NCBI GenBank assembly: GCA_026390015.1
Contig: JAPLGS010000125.1
Span: 1 to 39,556 of the forward strand
DNA length: 39,556 nt
DNA from: Chloroflexota bacterium
Lineage (GTDB): Bacteria > Chloroflexota > Anaerolineae > Anaerolineales > Villigracilaceae
Reading direction: 5' to 3'
Each line of letters opens with the position of its first letter. Positions within the stretch are counted from its first letter, which is position 1. The position numbers were made by a program, and so were the translations under genes. A model generated the notes under the pieces. The model did no database searches. It was not told the DNA's origin and saw only the letters and a list, made by a program, of their open reading frames with translations. Positions 1 through 7,561 of the stretch are shown here, piece after piece.

Positions 1-25
1 ATCTAACCACACTCTGCTAAAATAT

Positions 26-117
26 GCACGAGGGAAAGTCGCCGTCGGGAACAGCCTCGTGCTTATCCCATTTCTCTTGCCTCTGGCATGACATACCTTG
101 TGCGACTTTCCCTTTTT
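26..117 (+). promoter_or_regulatory. Alternative-stem RNA element or terminator region
   Basis: Two mutually exclusive stems can be drawn on the plus strand. Stem A pairs 26-33 with 55-62 (8 bp, GCACGAGG/CCTCGTGC). Stem B pairs 31-42 with 102-113 (12 bp, AGGGAAAGTCGC/GCGACTTTCCCT) and runs straight into a T tract at 113-117. The stems share bases 31-33, so only one can form, which is the arrangement of an attenuator or the tail of a structured RNA. No plus-strand gene begins downstream, so this may be the 3' end of a transcript entering from the left. I could not match it to a known riboswitch or RNA family. Confidence 0.4.
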
Positions 118-145
118 GGTTTCGGCTTGTCCGAGTTAGGATTTA

Positions 146-178
146 CACAGTTCAAAATATTTTAACTGTGAGCTTTTT
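146..178 (+). terminator. Possible plus-strand terminator
   Basis: An imperfect inverted repeat at 146-170 (arms CACAGTT/AACTGTG with an A/T-rich inner stem and one bulged C) is followed by five T residues at 174-178. The stem is AT-rich, so termination would be weak. It would serve a plus-strand transcript arriving from outside the window. Confidence 0.35.
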
Positions 179-210
179 CAGCGAGTGACACATCGTCCCG
201 CTGTATATTT

Positions 211-249
211 AAGAACGCCACGAATTTTCGGGAAATTCGTGGCGTTCTT
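211..249 (-). terminator. Perfect 17-bp hairpin after the GH1 gene
   Basis: Bases 211-227 are the exact reverse complement of 233-249, with a 5-base loop. The hairpin lies 26 bp beyond the stop codon of the GH1 gene and probably ends or stabilises the long minus-strand transcript. The T run after the stem on the minus strand is poor, so it is a strong hairpin but not a classic intrinsic terminator. It could also act on transcripts from the plus strand. Confidence 0.6.
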
Positions 250-274
250 GTGGTCTTGTGTAAACCCTATATTT

Positions 275-1639
275 TTAAAATCCACCTTTTCTGATGACTG
301 CCTTATACCATTTGGCGCTGTCTTTCAGGATGCGTTCCTGTGTTTCAAAATTAACCCACACGATACCGAAGCGTTGGGCGTAGCCCTTTGCCCATTCGAA
401 ATTATCCATGAGCGACCAGGCGAAGTAACCAGCCATGGGCACGCCCGCCTGCATGATGCGGTGAACAGCAGCGAGGTGAGTTTTATAATAATCTAAGCGA
501 AGCGTATCATGTACTTCGCCATTTTCATCGGGGGCGGTGGAATAACTCGCTCCGTTCTCAGTGACATATAATTTGAGCGGCTGATAATTAAAGTACATCA
601 TGCCAAGCACACCCGCCAAGCCATCGGGGTAATTTTCCCAATTCATTTCGGTCCAGTTTTCGGGGGACTTTGGTTTGGGAAAAACGGTTTGCGGATCATT
701 ACCCGCGGCATTTGAACGGACTACTTCGCGGTTGTAATAATTGATACCAAGGAAATCAGTCGGCGCGGCAATGGCTTTGAGATCGCCATCTTTGATGAAG
801 TTCATTCCATTTGGCAGGAAGCCCTCTTTCTCAAAGTTCGTGATCACATCGGCGGGATAGCCGCGTCCGTATAGTGGATCGGCAAACCAGCGCGTCCACT
901 TGCCGTCTCCTACTCGGACGGCATCCAGGTCAAAGGTCGAGTTTGAAGCGGCCATTCTCCATCCTACATTGAGCACAATCCCCACTTCCGAATTTGGACT
1001 GTTCTTGCGGATGATCGGCACAGCCCAGCCGTGCGCAAGCATCACGTGGAAACTAACGGGGATGGCGCGTTTCATATCATGATAGCCCGGAGCATGTTCA
1101 CCCATATCGTTTGAGACCCATGCGACGCAGGCAGGTTCGTTGATGGTGATCCAATTCTTTACACGGTCACCGAGCGCCTGTGTGATGGCTTCGGTGTATT
1201 CCTTAAAAGCCTCGGCTGTTGAGCGTACTTCCCAGCCGCCTTCATCCTGTAAGGCTTGCGGGAGATCCCAGTGATAAAGGGTGGCATAAGGGGTAATGCC
1301 CGCAGCCAGCAAACCATCTACAAGTTTGCTGTAGAAGTTAATTCCTTTTTGATTTATCTTGCCACGTCCTTTTGGCAGAATGCGCGGCCAGGATATTGAG
1401 AAACGATAGGCTTTAAGACCAAGTTGTTTCATCAACTTGATATCTTTACGCCACAGGTGATAATGATCGTTGGCTGTATCGCCATTGTCATTGTTGTTGA
1501 CTTTACCCGGCGTGTGCGAGAAGCGATCCCAAATGGATTCGCCTTTGCCGTGTTCATTCCACGCGCCTTCGATCTGATACGAAGCGGTTGCGGCGCCCCA
1601 GACAAATTCTTTCGGAAAGTTGTTAATATTTTTTGGCAT
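275..1639 (-). CDS. GH1 beta-glucosidase
   Basis: This is a retaining family 1 glycoside hydrolase of normal length (454 residues), a cytoplasmic (beta/alpha)8 barrel enzyme that splits beta-linked disaccharides or short oligosaccharides. Visible family signatures are the N-terminal FVWGAATASYQIEGAW (residues 12-27), the acid/base site TINEP with Glu168, the nucleophile site YVTENGAS with Glu361, and the C-terminal AWSLMDNFEWAKGY segment. There is no signal peptide, so the substrate must be imported, which fits the ABC importer encoded on the other strand. The ATG is preceded by AAAAGGAAAAC. It is the last gene of the minus-strand block, with a 17-bp perfect hairpin after its stop. Whether it prefers glucosides, galactosides or another sugar cannot be read from the sequence. 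Confidence 0.93.
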   Translation of the reverse strand: MPKNINNFPKEFVWGAATASYQIEGAWNEHGKGESIWDRFSHTPGKVNNNDNGDTANDHYHLWRKDIKLMKQLGLKAYRFSISWPRILPKGRGKINQKGINFYSKLVDGLLAAGITPYATLYHWDLPQALQDEGGWEVRSTAEAFKEYTEAITQALGDRVKNWITINEPACVAWVSNDMGEHAPGYHDMKRAIPVSFHVMLAHGWAVPIIRKNSPNSEVGIVLNVGWRMAASNSTFDLDAVRVGDGKWTRWFADPLYGRGYPADVITNFEKEGFLPNGMNFIKDGDLKAIAAPTDFLGINYYNREVVRSNAAGNDPQTVFPKPKSPENWTEMNWENYPDGLAGVLGMMYFNYQPLKLYVTENGASYSTAPDENGEVHDTLRLDYYKTHLAAVHRIMQAGVPMAGYFAWSLMDNFEWAKGYAQRFGIVWVNFETQERILKDSAKWYKAVIRKGGF

Positions 1640-1681
1640 GTTTTCCTTTTTGTGTTTATTGATTTCTGATGGGTGAGTTTA

Positions 1682-2947
1682 TTAATTCAAGATTTCTTTG
1701 GCAAATGCTTCTTCTTTTTCAACGCCTGTCAGATAGTGTTTATACAAATCCACCAGATGACTCAACGGTTCTTTATAAAATTCATCGGGATTGACGATCA
1801 TCTTTGCATAATCAGGGATCGGTTTCACCTGCGGTTTTGTCTTCGCAAATTCCTGAATGACTTTTGCATGAGGTTTGAGCGAGCCGTCTGGCCGCACCAT
1901 CCCAAAGAAACGTTCATGACGGGCGTTCTGGCATGGAGGTAAATTCCATAATTCGGGAACGTAATCGGCAAAGCACCAGAGCATCGCGCCTGTCGCGCCG
2001 CTGTCTTGTAATTTGGGAATCGTCAGACTCAGGAATTCGGCGAAATCATCTTCGCTGGCCATGAACTGTTCATGTTCACGCCCATTCGTTTCTATCCATT
2101 TCATAGTATATGTCGCTTCGTTGGGAAGTGCGGTACAGCCGCCGAACTCTTCCATCAGCACGGGCTTGCCGCTCAACGCAGATGTAAGTGCGCAGGTGAA
2201 CGGGACGAAGTCAGGGTCAAGCGGTTTACGCGCCCAGGTTGTGTACATGGGATAGGAATGCATCACCGCCACATCTGTGTGCGCGTAAACTTTGTCAATT
2301 CGCAGACCGTTGTCGCGATGCAAACCGTCACCGTGCAAGCCTATGGTGACGGGATGATGCGGGTCAATGGATTTGATCAACCCGACCATTTCCTTTACCC
2401 ATGCCGCTCCATCCTCAGAAGTATTGGGCCATGCAAATAGATCGGGTTCGTTGCCGAGATTCCACATCCAAATGGCGGGGTGATCTTTGAGCGCGCTGAT
2501 AACTGTTTTCAAAAGCAAACGGGTTGCCTTCAATGCCATGTCATCGTGGAACATGTTACGATAACCTTTGTCGGTTATTTTGCCGTTGCTGACAACATCA
2601 TGCAGCCAATGTCTGTGCGCCTGCGGAGGCAAATCCCCGCCCAGCAACCAGCGCGGACTCCAATTCGGTCCGCTCATGTGACCGGTGAAGAAGGTGACGT
2701 CGAGACCGAGTCCGTTTTCGGCGGCGATGTCCGCGACCTTTATCAGATTGGCAAGCGCGTCCTTATTCACCGAATCAGGCTCGGGTTGGAAATCATCCCA
2801 TAATAAAAATAAGCGGACGACATTCAAGCCAATCTCTTTAATGACATTGAATTCTTCGCGCACTTCGCCTGCGTCAAAATTGCTCCACCAATACATGGCC
2901 TTTCGGCGCGGCCAGTAGTTAACGCCTAGAGTAAATGGGTTGCTCAT
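1682..2947 (-). CDS. Clan GH-A glycosidase, GH5-like
   Basis: A 421-residue cytoplasmic glycosidase of the (beta/alpha)8 clan GH-A, resembling GH5 cellulase/mannanase-type enzymes. The N-terminus has GVNYWPRRKAMYWW and VRLFLLWDDFQP, typical of the barrel start in this clan. The acid/base motif is WNLGNEP (Glu167 following Asn166) and the nucleophile motif is VLMEEFGG (Glu267). There is no signal peptide. The start is supported by GGAGATCTT just before the ATG. It lies 42 bp upstream of the GH1 gene and 14 bp downstream of the DUF362 gene in the same operon, so both glycosidases probably process the same imported oligosaccharide. The exact GH family (GH5 subfamily or a neighbouring one) is uncertain. 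Confidence 0.82.
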   Translation of the reverse strand: MSNPFTLGVNYWPRRKAMYWWSNFDAGEVREEFNVIKEIGLNVVRLFLLWDDFQPEPDSVNKDALANLIKVADIAAENGLGLDVTFFTGHMSGPNWSPRWLLGGDLPPQAHRHWLHDVVSNGKITDKGYRNMFHDDMALKATRLLLKTVISALKDHPAIWMWNLGNEPDLFAWPNTSEDGAAWVKEMVGLIKSIDPHHPVTIGLHGDGLHRDNGLRIDKVYAHTDVAVMHSYPMYTTWARKPLDPDFVPFTCALTSALSGKPVLMEEFGGCTALPNEATYTMKWIETNGREHEQFMASEDDFAEFLSLTIPKLQDSGATGAMLWCFADYVPELWNLPPCQNARHERFFGMVRPDGSLKPHAKVIQEFAKTKPQVKPIPDYAKMIVNPDEFYKEPLSHLVDLYKHYLTGVEKEEAFAKEILN

Positions 2948-2961
2948 AAGATCTCCACAAA

Positions 2962-4068
2962 TTATGGCGCTGGAACGAATTTGGTTTTAACTTCGCTGAT
3001 CTGCGATCCAAGCACTTCAATTTCTTCCAATCGATTGGTTCCCAGCCCGGCTTGCGCGGCAAGCTTGATGTGATTGTCGGCGCGCACAAAGGGGGAGTTG
3101 GGATAATCACCTGTTGGGTCATGTCCCATGACAGCAGTGGCGACTGAGTCCGTTGCGACTGGATTCTTTCCAGCGATCAAAATTCCCGGCTCGATCGGGG
3201 CGAGGGATTTGATCCACGGACCCTCGCCGCCTTGCGTGGTCTTGATTCCATCGATCAAACTGAAGTTGATGGGGCGCGCACGGTTGATATCAACAATGAT
3301 GCGCGGCAGACGCGCCCGGGTTTCGGATCCAGTGCCGTGGAATTCGGAGCGGTATTTGTCCTGATCGCTCAAACGATAGAGGCGGTAGGGCACAAGACCG
3401 TACAAATTTTTCATGGTATGTGTTATGCCCGCAAGATCGTGGTTCTTCATCTTGGAGACCGACATGAAGACATCTACATCCTTCAAAATTCGGTTCACTG
3501 TAAAAGTCTTGTAGATGTGGCTGTTAGCTCCCACGGATATTTCCGCGAAATCAGAATAAGGCTTGGTGTCGTTCAAATCGATCAATGTCACGCCAAGGTC
3601 TTTGGCAATTTCCTCATAGCCCCACATGGAATAGGATTCCCATTCATAGACCGCCTCAACGATGAATACTTCCTTTGCGCCTGCCGCTTGTACTTGCTTG
3701 ACCAATGCGCGCACCACCTCTGGGTGAGTGACGTAACTCTCTTCAGCGGGAATGCCGTTGAGCAATCCTGAAGATACTCCCCCAGTCAGATTGGGTTTGA
3801 TGGCAACGCTGTCACCAGGTTTGACCACATCTCCCAATCCGCCTAGTTGATCTATCAGTGTTTGCATCTGACTTTCGATGGCGGCACGATCATAGGTCCG
3901 CACTTTACCGATCGCCACCGAGGCTTTTGATATGCTAAGCGGCATGCTCTCCGCCGGAGTAGGATTAAGAGATTGACATCTGCTCGTAAGCAGACTCGCT
4001 GCCACAATTCCGCCAACGCGTAAAAAATCACGGCGGGATAATCTCGATTTTTTTATTTGTTTGTTCAT
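2962..4068 (-). CDS. Tat-exported DUF362 protein
   Basis: A DUF362 family protein of 368 residues. Its N-terminus carries a twin-arginine signal (SRRDFLRVGGIVAASLL), so it is probably exported folded, possibly with a cofactor. Conserved DUF362 segments are the KPNLTGG stretch, KMKNHDLAGITHTMKNLYGL and the SLIDGIKTTQGGEGP loop near the C-terminus. No CxxCxxC ferredoxin cluster motif, found in some DUF362 proteins, is present. I place the start at the ATG at 4066-4068 because GGAAAGGA lies 5-6 bases before it; a longer reading from 4083 would put that ribosome site inside the gene. The biochemical role of the family is poorly known; its placement with sugar-acid genes does not define it. Confidence 0.82.
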   Translation of the reverse strand: MNKQIKKSRLSRRDFLRVGGIVAASLLTSRCQSLNPTPAESMPLSISKASVAIGKVRTYDRAAIESQMQTLIDQLGGLGDVVKPGDSVAIKPNLTGGVSSGLLNGIPAEESYVTHPEVVRALVKQVQAAGAKEVFIVEAVYEWESYSMWGYEEIAKDLGVTLIDLNDTKPYSDFAEISVGANSHIYKTFTVNRILKDVDVFMSVSKMKNHDLAGITHTMKNLYGLVPYRLYRLSDQDKYRSEFHGTGSETRARLPRIIVDINRARPINFSLIDGIKTTQGGEGPWIKSLAPIEPGILIAGKNPVATDSVATAVMGHDPTGDYPNSPFVRADNHIKLAAQAGLGTNRLEEIEVLGSQISEVKTKFVPAP

Positions 4069-4100
4069 AATGTTCCTTTCCAAAACATATGCCTACAAAT

Positions 4101-5018
4101 TTACACGGTGTCAGCGAGACTCATGCGTGTGGCTTTGCCATCCAAAATCGCATCAGCCATATTCTCGACTTCGCCGCGATAAAGGTCTTCCCCGGGGATT
4201 GAAATGACTTCTTCTTTGTCGCCACGCGTCAGCGCGATCTTCTCGTTTTCATACGGTTGGAATGGCTGCGGGATCGAGAGCGTGCCTTCGTCTCCCGCCA
4301 GCTCGATGTAAGATCGGCGAGGAGTGCGAAGGCCGCTGTCGAATTGAGCATAAACGTTATTTGGGAATCGCATCTGGCCGGCGAACGTTTCATCCACGCC
4401 GCTTGCCTGACCCGTAACCTGCCAGCCAAATACTTCGACAGGTTCAGCGCCGACGATCAAGCGCGCGTAGCTGATCGGGTAACATCCCACATCCCAGATG
4501 CCGCCGCCCCCAAGTGATGCATTGAGACGTACATCATCTTCATTTCCGAGTTTGAAAGTGAACGCCCCGTGAATGACTTGAAGTTTGCCAATCGCTCCGC
4601 TATCAACCAGTTCCTTCACTTTAAGTGTTTGCGGATGATGGCGATACATGAACGCTTCCATGAGAACCACACCTGCTTTCTTCGCGGCCTCCGTCATCGC
4701 ATCCACATCCTCAACTGTATTTGCTAAAGGCTTTTCGCAAAGAATGTGTTTACCTGCCTGTGCCGCCTTGATCGTCCACTCCGCATGCAGGCTGTTGGGC
4801 AGGGGATTGTAGATGACATCGATATCGGGGTCGGCGAGCATGGATTCATAACTGCCGAATACTCGTGGAATGTTCCTTTCTTTGGCGTATGCCTGCGCCC
4901 GCGCCGTATCACGGCTCGCGACAGCGGTCAACTCATTTCGCTCTGATGCTCGAAGCGGCGGCAACAATACTTTGTTAATGCGTGCGGTGCTCAGTAAACC
5001 CCAACGAAGTTTTTTCAT
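4101..5018 (-). CDS. Gfo/Idh/MocA oxidoreductase, short C-terminus
   Basis: An NAD(P)-dependent oxidoreductase of the Gfo/Idh/MocA family, which oxidises or reduces sugars, inositols or their derivatives. The Rossmann half starts MKKLRWGLLSTARI, and the family signature EKPLANTVEDV (Lys of EKP) and the MEAFMYRHHPQ segment are present, followed by GGGGIWDVGCYPI of the C-terminal domain. At 305 residues it is short: the reading frame ends in SLADTV, where relatives usually carry another 20-25 residues of a final helix. The stop is followed by only 32 bp before the next start codon, so the tail seems to have been lost and not shifted to another frame. The start overlaps the corrinoid gene stop (ATGA) and has GGAGACTAC before it. 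Whether it is still active is unknown. Confidence 0.85.
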   Translation of the reverse strand: MKKLRWGLLSTARINKVLLPPLRASERNELTAVASRDTARAQAYAKERNIPRVFGSYESMLADPDIDVIYNPLPNSLHAEWTIKAAQAGKHILCEKPLANTVEDVDAMTEAAKKAGVVLMEAFMYRHHPQTLKVKELVDSGAIGKLQVIHGAFTFKLGNEDDVRLNASLGGGGIWDVGCYPISYARLIVGAEPVEVFGWQVTGQASGVDETFAGQMRFPNNVYAQFDSGLRTPRRSYIELAGDEGTLSIPQPFQPYENEKIALTRGDKEEVISIPGEDLYRGEVENMADAILDGKATRMSLADTV

Positions 5019-5668
5019 GTAGTCTCCTGTGTAGTGATTAGTTCTTTGGCTTTACGCACAGCGGAACTGGCATCTTTTGCAAATCCATCTGCGCCGATGC
5101 TATCGGCAAAAGACTGAGTCAACGGAGCGCCGCCAACGATCACCTTGACCTTGTCGCGCACGCCGGCATCTTTTAGCGCCTCGATGGTTACTTTCATATT
5201 TAGCATGGTTGTTGTCAGCATGGCAGACATGCCGATCATCTGCGCGCCGTCATTGACAGCTTCAATAAATTTTTCGGGAGGAACATCCACACCAAGATCG
5301 GTGACTTGAAAGCCAGCGCCTTCAAGCATCATGACCACCAGATCTTTGCCGATATCGTGCAGGTCTCCCTTCACCGTGCCGAGCACTGCCTTGGGGTTGG
5401 TCTTTTTGCTCGATGGATCTGCCTGACTTGCCAGTAACGGTTTGAGCATCTTCAAACCAGATTGCATCGCCTTGGCTGAGACCAGCATCTCAGGCACATA
5501 AAACTCCTGCGCTTCGAATAGACAGCCTACTTCCGTCATTGCCGGGATCAATGCTTCGTTTAGTATTTGTTCTGCGGGCACATTTGCGGCGAGGGCTTCG
5601 TTTACACCCGCCTGAGTTTCCTGAACATCGCCATTAACCACGGCATCGAAAATTTTCTTGGGGTCCAT
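5015..5668 (-). CDS. Corrinoid (B12-binding) methyl-transfer protein
   Basis: A two-domain corrinoid protein of the MtbC/MttC/MtaC type, 217 residues. The N-terminal helical cap domain (about 1-85) precedes a B12-binding Rossmann domain with the signature GDLHDIGKDL, in which His104 is the expected lower axial ligand of cobalt, and the later SMLTTTMLNMK and GGAPLT segments. Such proteins carry a methyl group on cobalamin between a substrate-specific methyltransferase and an acceptor. The partner is almost certainly the URO-D-like gene just upstream, 11 bp away. Translation initiates at an ATG with AAGGAGAACCT before it, and the 3' end overlaps the Gfo/Idh gene by 4 bp. Its presence within a sugar-acid operon is unusual. 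Confidence 0.92.
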   Translation of the reverse strand: MDPKKIFDAVVNGDVQETQAGVNEALAANVPAEQILNEALIPAMTEVGCLFEAQEFYVPEMLVSAKAMQSGLKMLKPLLASQADPSSKKTNPKAVLGTVKGDLHDIGKDLVVMMLEGAGFQVTDLGVDVPPEKFIEAVNDGAQMIGMSAMLTTTMLNMKVTIEALKDAGVRDKVKVIVGGAPLTQSFADSIGADGFAKDASSAVRKAKELITTQETT

Positions 5669-5679
5669 AGGTTCTCCTT

Positions 5680-6846
5680 TTACTTGTTATAAACGCCATA
5701 CTCTTGCAGTGTTTCCCACATCGCCATGATATTTTCTGGGGGAACATTCCCCTGAATATTATGGACCGTGTTGAATACAAATCCGCCGCCCGGCATGAGG
5801 TCTTCGACGCGCTTCCTTACATCTGCGCGCACTTCATCCGGCGTGTGCGATTCATCGAATGCACTTTGAGTATCCACGCCGCCGCCCCAGAAACATATAT
5901 CCTTGCCAAACTCGCGCTTGAGTTCCGCAGAGTCCATGTTTGCAGCGTTAACCTGTACCGGGTTCAAAATATCCACGCCAACTTCGATCAGGTCAGGGAT
6001 AAGTTTGCGGACGGCTCCGCAGGAATGGAAGAATATCTTCGCATCCGATTTTGAGTGGATGTAATCAAACATTTCCTTGTGGAATGGCTTGAGTAGTTTG
6101 CGGTATGAGATGGGGGAGATTAGTACGCTGTTTTGCCCGGCGAGATCATCAGCCATTTGAACTACATCAATAGGAATGCCTTCCATTACTTCAAACATTC
6201 TTTCCCAATAGGCAAGCTGCAGGTCGGTATATTTGCGCAGGATTTTTTTTGCAAGCTCAGGATTTCCCGCCCAATCGGTATAGCCGTCTTTGAATCCGCG
6301 TGTCCATAAATACAACTCGAAAATCCCAGCGGAGATGTTGCCGACCACGAGTGCACGTTTTTCTTCTTCGAGCACTTTGGTCGCTGCCGCGCGCAGACCA
6401 TCAAAACGGGATGGGTCGAGTGGATCGGGCAAAGTATATTGATCCACCATACCTGGTGTGACCTCCCCGCTGAGCGGATGTTCGAACATGTCGTAGTACA
6501 TGCCGCCATCTGTTGGCATGCGCCAGCCAATCTGATATTCATCATGGAAGTAGCTGTATCTGCCATCGGGAGTCAACTTGAGTTCAATTTTGAAACTGGC
6601 GGTGGAGCGGGGTGAGATATTGCGAAGGTCTACACCCAACCGCTCCATCACATCATCATCCACCTGGGCAAGCTGTTGCAGGATGTCAATAATTACGACT
6701 TCCTTATCAGGCAGTCCCAGATATTTACGTAGGCGTGCATACGCTTTGGCCTGAATGCCGGTTACCACTGTACCTCCCATATCATAAGGAACGCGATCAG
6801 GTTCCTTGTGATTCAATGCGGTTAAAACACGTTCACGAGAATTCAT
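5680..6846 (-). CDS. URO-D/MtaA-like corrinoid methyltransferase
   Basis: A member of the uroporphyrinogen decarboxylase-like family (388 residues), which includes cobalamin-dependent methyltransferases such as MtaA/MtbA. It begins MNSRERVLTALNHKEPDRVPYD, as is usual in the family. The segment FHSCGAVRKLIPDL holds a His-x-Cys pair and CFWGGGVDTQ another cysteine, a candidate zinc site of methyltransferase members; GGGFVFNTVHNIQGNVPPENI closes the barrel. The start at 6846 has GGAGG at 6853-6857; a longer reading to 6882 adds 12 residues with no ribosome site. Being directly upstream of a corrinoid protein gene, a methyltransferase role is more likely than haem synthesis. The methyl donor is unknown: an O-methylated sugar or sugar acid would fit the neighbours. 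No RACE-type reductive activator is present here. Confidence 0.85.
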   Translation of the reverse strand: MNSRERVLTALNHKEPDRVPYDMGGTVVTGIQAKAYARLRKYLGLPDKEVVIIDILQQLAQVDDDVMERLGVDLRNISPRSTASFKIELKLTPDGRYSYFHDEYQIGWRMPTDGGMYYDMFEHPLSGEVTPGMVDQYTLPDPLDPSRFDGLRAAATKVLEEEKRALVVGNISAGIFELYLWTRGFKDGYTDWAGNPELAKKILRKYTDLQLAYWERMFEVMEGIPIDVVQMADDLAGQNSVLISPISYRKLLKPFHKEMFDYIHSKSDAKIFFHSCGAVRKLIPDLIEVGVDILNPVQVNAANMDSAELKREFGKDICFWGGGVDTQSAFDESHTPDEVRADVRKRVEDLMPGGGFVFNTVHNIQGNVPPENIMAMWETLQEYGVYNK

Positions 6847-6917
6847 TTGAAGCCTCCGTTGGAGTTTGATTTTTAACAACACGCTACAAATAAAATTTCT
6901 TCGGTTACATTTTACAA

Positions 6918-7550
6918 TTAACTCTGCTTATGGATCGCATCCATGCATGCCTGCGCTGTTGCTGTAATTTGATCGAATGCTTCAGCCGCCACAAGTTTGT
7001 TGGATACCAAGTTTCCGCCGATGCCAACTGCCACCGCACCAGCGGCAAGATAGTCTCGCGCATTCTCGGGACTCACTCCGCCCGTTGGTACCAGCTTCAG
7101 GAAGGGCATGGGCGCAAGCACATCCTTGATAAATTTTGGTCCGCCCAATTGCGCGGGAAATACTTTGAGCAATTCCGCTCCCGCTTCATGTGCTTCCAAT
7201 AATTCGGTGGGGGTCAGCCCGCCGCACAAAACCAATGTCTGACGTTTGACGCAGGTTGTGATGACTTGTCGACGCAGGGCGGGTGTGACCAGAAATTCTG
7301 CACCTGCATCAATCGCCGCTTCGGCCTGCTCGGGCGACAGGACAGTTCCCACGCCCACACAGACAGCGTCACCCAAGGCTTTTCGAGTCGCAGAGACAGC
7401 TTCCAGTGCGCCTTGACCCGTGAGGGTAAATTCCAATACGTTGACGCCGCCTGCCGCGAGTGCCCGGGCTACATCCACTGCACGGTTGTAGTTATCCAGC
7501 CGCACCACTGCGACCACTTTTTTTTCAAGAATTTGTTGAATGGCAGACAT
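6918..7550 (-). CDS. eda: KDPG/KHG aldolase
   Basis: A class I 2-keto-3-deoxy-6-phosphogluconate aldolase (210 residues, standard length) that splits the 2-keto-3-deoxy-6-phospho sugar acid into pyruvate and glyceraldehyde 3-phosphate. The Schiff-base lysine is Lys129 in ELLKVFPA; the catalytic glutamate is Glu40 in VLEFTLT (most relatives read EVTLRT); GVGTVL and the phosphate-binding PTGGV loop are present. The start ATG has AGGAG 9 bases upstream. It lies 12 bp after the KDG kinase gene, and together they convert the 2-keto-3-deoxy acid made by the upstream dehydratase to central metabolites. A galactonate-type (KDPGal) specificity cannot be excluded. Confidence 0.93.
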   Translation of the reverse strand: MSAIQQILEKKVVAVVRLDNYNRAVDVARALAAGGVNVLEFTLTGQGALEAVSATRKALGDAVCVGVGTVLSPEQAEAAIDAGAEFLVTPALRRQVITTCVKRQTLVLCGGLTPTELLEAHEAGAELLKVFPAQLGGPKFIKDVLAPMPFLKLVPTGGVSPENARDYLAAGAVAVGIGGNLVSNKLVAAEAFDQITATAQACMDAIHKQS

Positions 7551-7561
7551 GCCTTTTTCTC

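Noticed and set aside
26-62. RNase P or other housekeeping RNA, suggested by GAGGGAAAGTC
   Set aside because: Other conserved parts of RNase P RNA, tmRNA or SRP RNA were not found in the short stretch available.
185-496. Plus-strand 103-residue ORF overlapping the end of the GH1 gene
   Set aside because: It is antisense to the conserved C-terminus of the glucosidase, has no ribosome site and matches no family.
2962-4083. Start of the DUF362 gene at 4083 and a lipoprotein signal
   Set aside because: The ribosome site GGAAAGGA lies inside that longer reading and serves the ATG at 4068. The cysteine after TSR does not match a lipobox, whereas the twin-arginine motif is clear.
5680-6846. Uroporphyrinogen decarboxylase (HemE) of haem synthesis
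   Set aside because: It lies next to a corrinoid protein and has the His-x-Cys zinc-type motif of methyltransferases; no haem genes are nearby.
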